Assembly (NCBI GenBank): GCA_030672445.1
Contig: DAOVGK010000084.1
Span: forward strand, 1-5,247
DNA length: 5,247 nt
DNA from: Candidatus Aerophobota bacterium
GTDB lineage: Bacteria; Aerophobota; Aerophobia; Aerophobales; AE-B3A
Direction of reading: 5' to 3'
Shown here: piece after piece, positions 1-4,271 of the stretch
Numbering within the stretch: position 1 is the first letter of the stretch
Layout: each line of letters opens with the position of its first letter
Translations under genes and position numbers: made by a program
The notes under the pieces: model-generated
Told to the model about the DNA's origin: nothing
The model's input: only the letters and a program-made list of their open reading frames with translations
Databases searched by the model: none

Positions 1-1026
1 TTTTTTGCACACATAACTCATCCTTGACATGTCATGGCTTCCACTGATCATGTTAATTATGCCACCACGCTTTATTACCTGATTATACTCCCTGGAATAT
101 TCCTCGACAAACCATGTTAGATCTCCTCCTTCGGGGCTAAAGAACTTCTTGGGAGAGAACTTTTTCTCTACTAGCCCTTCCCCCACTGGGTAGGGACAGA
201 GGAGCCTCCAAATTTGCGAGATAAAAAAGCTCCCGTTAAACCCGCACCTTGCTATATCATCGACATGACACAACCCCTCAGCTATGAAGGCCTTATCTCC
301 GTATGAGTCAATAACCTCCCTTACCTCATTCCAGAATCGAGCAGTATACTCATGGATTCCTTTCTTCCCTTTCTCCTGCACCAGCCACTCTGCAGCGTCA
401 GCCCTGAACCCATCTACCCCACGATCCAGCCAGAAGCGAACAGCACTTTTCAGCTCTTCTCTAAGTGCCTTTATATCTGGATCATCGTAGCTGTTGCCGT
501 CTTCTTTGGGCAGGTCTGGAAATCCAAAATTCAAATCAGGCTGATGAAATGTAAACTGATGGTAATATGATTCATAACGCTCTGCTGTCCATGTTGCCCA
601 GGAGCCGGTGCCTAAATCTACGGGTTTGAAAGAGGAACACCAGACATACCATTTAGAATAACGATTCTTCTGCATTTTTTGTGACTCTCTAAACCAAAGG
701 TGCTCATTTGAGGTATGATTGAACACTAAGTCCATGAGAATCTTAATATTTCTTTTGTGTGCTTCTTTAATTAAATGATCAAAGGTACGCAGATTTCCGT
801 ACCTGGGAGCTATGTTTTTATAATCGGCCACATCGTATCCTGCATCTTTAAAAGGTGATGGATATACCGGATTCAGCCATACAGCGTCGATGCCAAGAGA
901 CTGAAGGTAATCAAGCCTGGCCATAATTCCCTCCAGATCACCTATACCATCCCCATTGCCATCCTGAAAACTTTGAGGATAAATTTGATAAAAAACACTG
1001 TTAAAATACCATTTTGAGTTATTCAT
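1..1026 (-). CDS. GH13 alpha-glucosidase / alpha-amylase family enzyme (3' end outside window)
   Basis: An open frame of 342 codons runs from ATG at 1026 to the left edge without a stop, so the C-terminal part lies outside the window. The GH13 landmarks are all present: a calcium-loop-like DGNGDGIGD (residues 22-30), region I DLVFNHTS (99-106), region V QPDLN (162-166), region II GFRADA with nucleophile D210, region III AFIAEG with acid/base E250, and region IV SGSHD with D332. The whole catalytic barrel core is therefore visible and intact. Family members usually run to about 500-560 residues. There is no signal peptide, so the enzyme is probably cytoplasmic and hydrolyses imported alpha-glucosides such as malto-oligosaccharides. 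QPDLN points to the oligo-1,6-glucosidase/alpha-glucosidase branch, whereas the GSHD region IV resembles neopullulanases. Ala after the nucleophile favours alpha-1,4 over alpha-1,6 specificity in the QPDLN branch (inference). An AAAGGG at 1036-1041 is a plausible ribosome binding site. The LacI-type gene lies upstream on the same strand. Family certain; exact substrate not. Confidence 0.94.
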   Translation of the reverse strand, partial: MNNSKWYFNSVFYQIYPQSFQDGNGDGIGDLEGIMARLDYLQSLGIDAVWLNPVYPSPFKDAGYDVADYKNIAPRYGNLRTFDHLIKEAHKRNIKILMDLVFNHTSNEHLWFRESQKMQKNRYSKWYVWCSSFKPVDLGTGSWATWTAERYESYYHQFTFHQPDLNFGFPDLPKEDGNSYDDPDIKALREELKSAVRFWLDRGVDGFRADAAEWLVQEKGKKGIHEYTARFWNEVREVIDSYGDKAFIAEGLCHVDDIARCGFNGSFFISQIWRLLCPYPVGEGLVEKKFSPKKFFSPEGGDLTWFVEEYSREYNQVIKRGGIINMISGSHDMSRMSYVCKK

Positions 1027-1060
1027 TGTGAATATCCCTTTCTCTCCCCCCGCTTTCTGG

Positions 1061-1174
1061 CTATGCTATGCTCTTTATAGGGTTATACTTTATTACTGGC
1101 CTGTTAACGTCCCGTTTGTCTGATAAAGCGATATGGATGATGCTCTTCCAAAGGTCATAGTTCCAAGGCAAAGT
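1061..1174 (-). other. Possible orphan 3' coding fragment, out of frame with the reductase remnant
   Basis: In a different minus-strand frame from the reductase remnant, an uninterrupted stretch of 37 codons runs from just after a TGA (1175-1177) to a TAG at 1061-1063. Its last 20 residues include [14 protein letters not shown] and read like a charged protein tail. It has no start codon of its own. I do not recognise the family. One reading is that a deletion joined the first codons of the aldo/keto reductase to the last codons of another lost gene in a different frame. A chance open frame of this length is also possible. Confidence 0.22.
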
Positions 1175-1218
1175 TCAAAGACCTGCAGCCCACTTTTACC
1201 AAGGTAGCGATAATTCAT
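1093..1218 (-). pseudogene. Aldo/keto reductase, 5' remnant only
   Basis: A 41-codon frame starts at ATG 1218 and ends at TAA 1093-1095. Its first ~25 residues carry the typical N-terminus of aldo/keto reductases: [13 protein letters not shown], then LGTMTFG at 18-24. These match the first beta strand and the GTMTFG loop of the family, whose members are usually 300-350 residues of NADPH-dependent oxidoreductase. After about position 1144 the likeness stops: no further barrel strands, catalytic Asp/Tyr/Lys/His or NADPH-binding segment follow, and the frame closes after 16 unrelated residues. The start lies 13 bp after the LacI-type stop and has a strong ribosome binding site, so the ancestral gene was the second cistron of that operon. 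The fragment cannot make an active enzyme, but its leader may still be translated. Confidence 0.72.
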
Positions 1219-1255
1219 TTTCTTCTCCTTTTTAAGCAGAGCTACGCTTTATCAG
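1120..1255. repeat. 11-bp inverted repeat flanking the reductase remnant
   Basis: CTGATAAAGCG at 1120-1130 is the exact reverse complement of CGCTTTATCAG at 1245-1255. One arm lies in the last codons of the LacI-type gene and the other just past the point where aldo/keto reductase likeness ends. The 114-bp spacer contains the whole recognisable reductase segment. It could be a rearrangement footprint, paired operator half-sites, or chance. A rough estimate for random sequence gives about 0.2 such pairs within this distance across the window, so it is suggestive only. Confidence 0.4.
1225..1230 (-). promoter_or_regulatory. Strong ribosome binding site of the reductase remnant
   Basis: AAGGAG lies 6 bases before the ATG at 1218 and directly after the TAA of the LacI-type gene (1232-1234). 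This supports the remnant as a once-real, translationally coupled gene. Confidence 0.7.
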
Positions 1256-2236
1256 CTTTGGTTTGTAACTTATAGCCCTAGCAACCCTTTTATACCCTTT
1301 AATTCTCTCTATAAGAAGATGCGCTGCCATTTTGCCCATCTCCTCAATGGGCTGGTGTAAAGTTGTAATTCCATAATCCTCAGCCCAGGGTTGGTCATCA
1401 AATCCAATAACTCTAACCTCATTTCTTAGAGTAAGGTCTGCCCGCCTTATCTCCTCAAGAACTCCCAAGGCAAGAAGATCGCAGGTAGCGAAGATATTAA
1501 GAGGCGGCCTGGCAATTTGTAGAATATCCCGTGCTGCAATTCGTCCTCCTCCCAGGCTAAGATCTACACAGATGATATTTTTTTGAGGAAGATCTATTCC
1601 CCTTACTTGGAGAGCATTTTTAAAGCCGCTTAATCTTTCCCAAAAAACTCTGGTCCCAAGGAGAGATTCAAATTCTTTAATAACAATAATAAAAAACTCC
1701 CCTGAAAATGAGGAAAGATACTGGCCAACAAGGTAACCCCCTAACCTGTTATCTACATAAACACAGTCAAGTTTGTCAGAGTGACCGTCGGCAAGAACAA
1801 CCGGCTTGGAATGGGGGAAAGGATTTATTTGGTGAAATCTTTCAGGATTGAGAGTAACAAATAGGAATCCATCATTCTGATAGGCAGCAGACTGAGGATT
1901 AGAAAATCTTTTGAGTCTTTCTCGACTTAACAGGGGAAAAAGAGCCAGGTCATAGCCGTACTCATCCAGTTCCTTTTCCACACCTTGAAGGATTCTTCGG
2001 TAAAATTGGAGTCCAATTTCCGGCAAGAACATGGAAATTGCATAGGAGCGGCTACCGGCAAAACGGCGAGCATGGATGTTTGGTTTATAATTAAGCTCCC
2101 TCATTACCTCGAGCACAATTCCACGAGTTTTTTCCTTTACATTAGGATGGTTGTTCAGTACCCGGGAAACGGTGGATTTTGAAACCCCACTTAATTGAGC
2201 TACATCTTCAATAGTGTTTTTTGGTACCGTTTCCAT
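1232..2236 (-). CDS. LacI-family transcriptional repressor
   Basis: A complete 334-residue protein, the normal length for the family. The N-terminal helix-turn-helix (residues ~8-29, [20 protein letters not shown]) is textbook LacI/GalR, followed by the NYKPN turn and hinge segment (N53 to G61). The rest is a periplasmic-binding-protein-like effector domain. Family-typical motifs include [15 protein letters not shown] in its middle, [14 protein letters not shown], and [21 protein letters not shown] near the end. It is expected to bind DNA as a dimer and to release it on binding a sugar or related ligand. The position corresponding to LacI Leu56 is Phe59. A consensus sigma70-like promoter lies about 65-90 bp upstream. 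An AAAGG (about 2242-2246) is the only, weak, Shine-Dalgarno candidate. The downstream GH13 gene on the same strand suggests an alpha-glucoside regulator, but the ligand cannot be read from sequence. Confidence 0.96.
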   Translation of the reverse strand: METVPKNTIEDVAQLSGVSKSTVSRVLNNHPNVKEKTRGIVLEVMRELNYKPNIHARRFAGSRSYAISMFLPEIGLQFYRRILQGVEKELDEYGYDLALFPLLSRERLKRFSNPQSAAYQNDGFLFVTLNPERFHQINPFPHSKPVVLADGHSDKLDCVYVDNRLGGYLVGQYLSSFSGEFFIIVIKEFESLLGTRVFWERLSGFKNALQVRGIDLPQKNIICVDLSLGGGRIAARDILQIARPPLNIFATCDLLALGVLEEIRRADLTLRNEVRVIGFDDQPWAEDYGITTLHQPIEEMGKMAAHLLIERIKGYKRVARAISYKPKLIKRSSA

Positions 2237-2284
2237 AAATTATGCCTTTATTAGAGTATCTTCACTGATTAAGATTCATTTTTT

Positions 2285-2337
2285 TTTGGGAGCAGTCTTA
2301 ATTATACAAAAGTAAAAAATTTTGTCAAGCTCCCGAA
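2285..2337. promoter_or_regulatory. Inverted repeat bracketing the lacI-type promoter (candidate operator)
   Basis: TTTGGGAGC at 2285-2293 and GCTCCCGAA at 2329-2337 are inverted copies matching at 8 of 9 positions. One arm abuts the -35 hexamer and the other follows the -10 hexamer near the expected transcription start. The arm centres are 44 bp apart, close to four helical turns, so both would face the same side of the DNA. The outer arm is upstream of the transcription start, so this cannot be an mRNA hairpin from that promoter. It may be a binding site pair for the LacI-type protein or another regulator. It is not a compact palindrome of the usual LacI type. Confidence 0.4.
2301..2328 (-). 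promoter_or_regulatory. Consensus sigma70-like promoter of the LacI-type gene
   Basis: On the minus strand a perfect TTGACA (2323-2328) and a perfect TATAAT (2301-2306) are separated by a 16-bp AT-rich spacer. Transcription would start near 2294, giving a 5' leader of roughly 58 nt before the ATG at 2236. Such a strong core promoter fits a gene whose expression is held down by a repressor, possibly its own product. Confidence 0.78.
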
Positions 2338-2348
2338 TTAAATCAGAA

Positions 2349-2451
2349 AAATTGAAAGTAAACTTAGATATTAAGCGACTTTCGGGAAAAATAAAAGAGA
2401 TATTATCCGTGAGGATGCGGAAGTTGGGCTAGCTTAAAGAACTTTCAATTT
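2349..2451. repeat. Long-range 11-bp AT-rich inverted repeat between aspB and the LacI-type gene
   Basis: AAATTGAAAGT at 2349-2359 is the exact reverse complement of ACTTTCAATTT at 2441-2451, with an 81-bp spacer. In the aspB transcript the second arm is followed by a short U-rich stretch, so the pairing might contribute to termination. The loop is far longer than in an ordinary intrinsic terminator. The arms are AT-rich, which makes a chance match easier. No other convincing terminator was seen in this 235-bp intergenic region. Confidence 0.3.
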
Positions 2452-2471
2452 CTCTGCAAAGGAAAGGAATA

Positions 2472-3671
2472 CTATTTCAGGAGGCTTAATGCTTCCTCAA
2501 CCCTGCTTAGTCCCTTGTCTATTTCTTCAATGGAGGCAGCGTAAGAAAGACGAACGTAGTGGTCGGCGCCAAAGGCAATCCCGGGTACCACTGCCACCTC
2601 CGCTTCCTCCAAGAGATATCTGGCTAAATCCAGGGAATTTTTTATGATCCAATTGTTATGTCTTTTTCCAAAAAAGCTGGAAAAGTCAGGAAATACATAA
2701 AAAGCCCCTTGGGGAAAAAAGCAGCTCACCCCCTCTATTTTCTTCAATCTATCTACTATAAAATTTCGTCTTCTGGTAAAGATTTCTCTTCGTTTTTCCA
2801 CTTCGTCCTGGGGTCCTTTTAGAGCTGAAAGAGCAGCCATCTGGGCAATAGAGTTAGGACAGGAGGTAGAGTGACTCTGTATTTTTCTCATCCCCTGGAT
2901 GATTTTCTCTGGACCTGCCGCATAGCCAATGCGCCACCCGGTCATACTATAGGTTTTGGACAGTCCATTAACAGTGATTGTTTTCTCCTCTATCTCTTTC
3001 CCAAGAGAGGCTATACTATAGTGTTTTCCCTCATAAACGAGTTTTTCATATATTTCATCAAAGATAAGATAAAGCTCGTGCGAGCAAATTACCTCCGCTA
3101 TCTCGCTAAGATCCTCTCGTGAATAAACTGCTCCGGTCGGATTACAGGGAGAGTTCAGGATGAAGAGTTTGGTCTTAGAGGTTATTTTCTCTCTAAGCTC
3201 ATCCATTCCTATTCTGAATCCCGCCTCAGGATCAGTAGAAACCAGAAGGGGAGTTGCCCCGGCAAGTTTCACCTGCTCTGGATAGGATACCCAGAAGGGT
3301 TGAGGAATAATTACCTCATCGCCAGGGTTACAGACGGCTAAAATGGCATTATATAGAGCTTGTTTTGCTCCCACACTGACTATGATCTGGGAGAGACCAT
3401 AATTGAGTTGATTATCATTTTTGAATTTATCGCATATGGCCTGGATCAACTCCGGTATCCCCGCCGTAGGGGTATATTTAGTGAATCCATCCTTTATCGC
3501 CTTGAGGGCAGCTTCCTTTATGGACCAGGGGGTGTCAAAATCTGGCTCTCCCACAGAGAGGTCAATGATACTTCTACCCTTCCTCTTCATTTCCTTACTC
3601 TTTGCACTTATGGCTAGAGTAACGGAATCACTAACCTCATCCAGTCTTTTAGCTAAATTGATTATTCCCAT
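2472..3671 (-). CDS. aspB: Aspartate aminotransferase, class I/II fold, subgroup Ib
   Basis: A complete 399-residue PLP enzyme, of normal length, which transfers the amino group of aspartate to 2-oxoglutarate in the cytoplasm. The visible landmarks are GEPDFDTP near 41-48, KYTPTAG (65-71), GAKQALY with K103, PQPFWVSYPEQVKLAG with W127, NSPCNPTG with N177, FDEIYEK with D205 and Y208, SKTYSMTGWRIGY with the Schiff-base lysine K239 and phosphate-binding R247, and VRLSYA with R374 for the substrate alpha-carboxylate. All core catalytic residues are present. The overall motif set closely follows Bacillus AspB and Thermus AspAT. Some Ib enzymes also accept prephenate and make arogenate, which I cannot exclude. 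The gene starts 13 bp after the rpsI stop, with no clear Shine-Dalgarno before its ATG, so it is probably co-transcribed and translationally coupled with rpsI. It ends with TAG. Confidence 0.95.
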   Translation of the reverse strand: MGIINLAKRLDEVSDSVTLAISAKSKEMKRKGRSIIDLSVGEPDFDTPWSIKEAALKAIKDGFTKYTPTAGIPELIQAICDKFKNDNQLNYGLSQIIVSVGAKQALYNAILAVCNPGDEVIIPQPFWVSYPEQVKLAGATPLLVSTDPEAGFRIGMDELREKITSKTKLFILNSPCNPTGAVYSREDLSEIAEVICSHELYLIFDEIYEKLVYEGKHYSIASLGKEIEEKTITVNGLSKTYSMTGWRIGYAAGPEKIIQGMRKIQSHSTSCPNSIAQMAALSALKGPQDEVEKRREIFTRRRNFIVDRLKKIEGVSCFFPQGAFYVFPDFSSFFGKRHNNWIIKNSLDLARYLLEEAEVAVVPGIAFGADHYVRLSYAASIEEIDKGLSRVEEALSLLK

Positions 3672-3684
3672 CCGGCAGAAATCT

Positions 3685-4074
3685 TTATCTTTTGGAGATC
3701 TGGGGTCTTGCTCGGGCTCCTCTTAGCCCTGGTTTTTTCCTCTCCTTCACCCTGGCATCACAGGTTAAAAGACCGGCCTTCTTTAAAGGATTTCTAAGTT
3801 CTGGGTTAATCTTCAAGATGACGCGGGAGAGGCCCAGTCTTATGGCTTCAGCCTGACCGGTCAGACCCCCTCCTTTAACGCGAGCTTCTACATCAAACTT
3901 ATCCAGAAAACCTACCTTTTCTAAAGGTTCCTTTACAATTTTACTGTCCACCTCACGGGGAAAATAGTTTTCTAGATCCCTCTTATTCACAGTAAGATTT
4001 CCCTGGCCCGACTTTATCCTGACTTTAGCTGTTGCTTTTTTTCTTCTTCCCACAGCATAAAAACCTTCCTTCAT
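3685..4074 (-). CDS. rpsI: 30S ribosomal protein S9 (uS9)
   Basis: A complete 129-residue protein of normal bacterial length. It shows the S9 landmarks in order: AVGRRKKATAKVRI at 7-20, DLENYFPRE at 33-41, FDVEARVKGGGLTGQAEAIRLGLSR (60-84), LLTCDARVKERKKPGLRGAR (102-121), and the C-terminal SKR that reaches toward P-site tRNA in the ribosome. The motif usually reads LTRD; here it is LTCD with Cys105. The tail PQISKR replaces the common PQFSKR. A strong CAGGAG 6 bases upstream fixes the ATG start at 4074. In most bacteria rplM (L13) sits directly upstream; here it does not, and rpsI has its own promoter candidate. The downstream neighbour is the aminotransferase. Confidence 0.98.
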   Translation of the reverse strand: MKEGFYAVGRRKKATAKVRIKSGQGNLTVNKRDLENYFPREVDSKIVKEPLEKVGFLDKFDVEARVKGGGLTGQAEAIRLGLSRVILKINPELRNPLKKAGLLTCDARVKERKKPGLRGARARPQISKR

Positions 4075-4080
4075 TGGTCT

Positions 4081-4086
4081 CTCCTG
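4081..4086 (-). promoter_or_regulatory. Ribosome binding site of rpsI
   Basis: CAGGAG, followed by AG, lies 6 bases before the ATG at 4074. It is a near-ideal Shine-Dalgarno and decides the start. Confidence 0.8.
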
Positions 4087-4099
4087 AATTTTGTCTTAA

Positions 4100-4127
4100 A
4101 TGGTATCACAATTTTTAACTCGGTCAA
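4100..4127 (-). promoter_or_regulatory. Candidate sigma70-like promoter of rpsI, extended -10 type
   Basis: On the minus strand TTGACC (4122-4127) and TACCAT (4100-4105) are 16 bp apart. The -10 is preceded by TGA, giving a TGn extended -10. Transcription would start near 4093, leaving a leader of about 20 nt that includes the ribosome binding site. This supports independent transcription of rpsI and the following aminotransferase gene. Confidence 0.55.
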
Positions 4128-4195
4128 GTGGAAATCAGGTAGGGTAAATATTCAGTGAAGGACGTTCCATGTTGTTGACTGCAAAGAGCAGAGCG

Positions 4196-4262
4196 GGTAG
4201 CCGCACCCTTTAGGGTGCGTATAAACGCTAAGGTTTTACGCAGGCTGAAGCCTGCGGCTACC
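4196..4262. repeat. REP/REPIN-like palindromic element (two inverted GTAG-hairpin units)
   Basis: The outer arms GGTAGCCGCA (4196-4205) and TGCGGCTACC (4253-4262) are exact inverted copies. Inside are two perfect 8-bp stems with 2-nt gaps: CGCACCCT/AGGGTGCG (4202-4219) and CGCAGGCT/AGCCTGCG (4239-4256). Between them is a smaller imperfect hairpin, CGTATAAAC/GTTTTACG (4218-4240). Read on its own strand, each half is GTAG, then C, then a GC-rich hairpin, which is the layout of REP sequences mobilised by RAYT (Y1 REP-associated) transposases. The head-to-head pair is the layout of a REPIN/BIME. It begins 9 bp after the hflC stop. It has no U-tract in the hflC direction, so it is not a canonical terminator, though it could stabilise the hflC mRNA 3' end or impede transcription. 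No transposase is present in the window. Confidence 0.75.
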
Positions 4263-4271
4263 GGCGACTAC

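Noticed and set aside
228..236. AAGCTCCCG, a 9-mer shared with the promoter arm at 2327-2335
   Set aside because: It lies deep in GH13 coding sequence, where the codons (Asn-Gly-Ser) explain it; a shared 9-mer is expected by chance in a window of this size.
284..570. Two overlapping plus-strand open frames (68 and 72 codons)
   Set aside because: They lie antisense inside the strongly supported GH13 gene and show no family likeness or ribosome binding site.
1027..1092. A separate promoter for the GH13 gene (TATAAC/TATAAA motifs)
   Set aside because: No -35 hexamer stands at an acceptable spacing from either TATA-like motif; co-transcription from the repressor promoter is the simpler view.
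1985..2182. Plus-strand open frame antisense to the repressor gene
   Set aside because: It shadows the conserved DNA-binding domain coding region; its protein has no recognisable features.
2262..2279. Five-codon mini-ORF (MNLNQ) in the repressor leader, after a run of nine A on the minus strand
   Set aside because: There is no Shine-Dalgarno before it and it is too short to judge; an ATG following a poly-A run is easily coincidental. The A9 run could be slippage-prone, but nothing else supports phase variation.
2412..2430. Small TCCG/CGGA hairpin considered as the aspB terminator
   Set aside because: The stem is only 4 bp and the T-rich run is about 10 nt away, so it does not meet the form of an intrinsic terminator.
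2871..3726. Three plus-strand open frames antisense to the aminotransferase and rpsI end
   Set aside because: All are shadows of conserved coding sequence in the opposite strand, with no independent support.
4135..4170. Eleven-residue minus-strand frame (MERPSLNIYPT) ahead of rpsI
   Set aside because: It has no ribosome binding site, ends before the rpsI promoter candidate and matches no family I can name.
4196..4262. A CRISPR repeat or tRNA reading of the palindromic element
   Set aside because: There is only one copy and no spacer-repeat periodicity, and the cloverleaf-like outline lacks the T-loop, anticodon and acceptor features of a tRNA.
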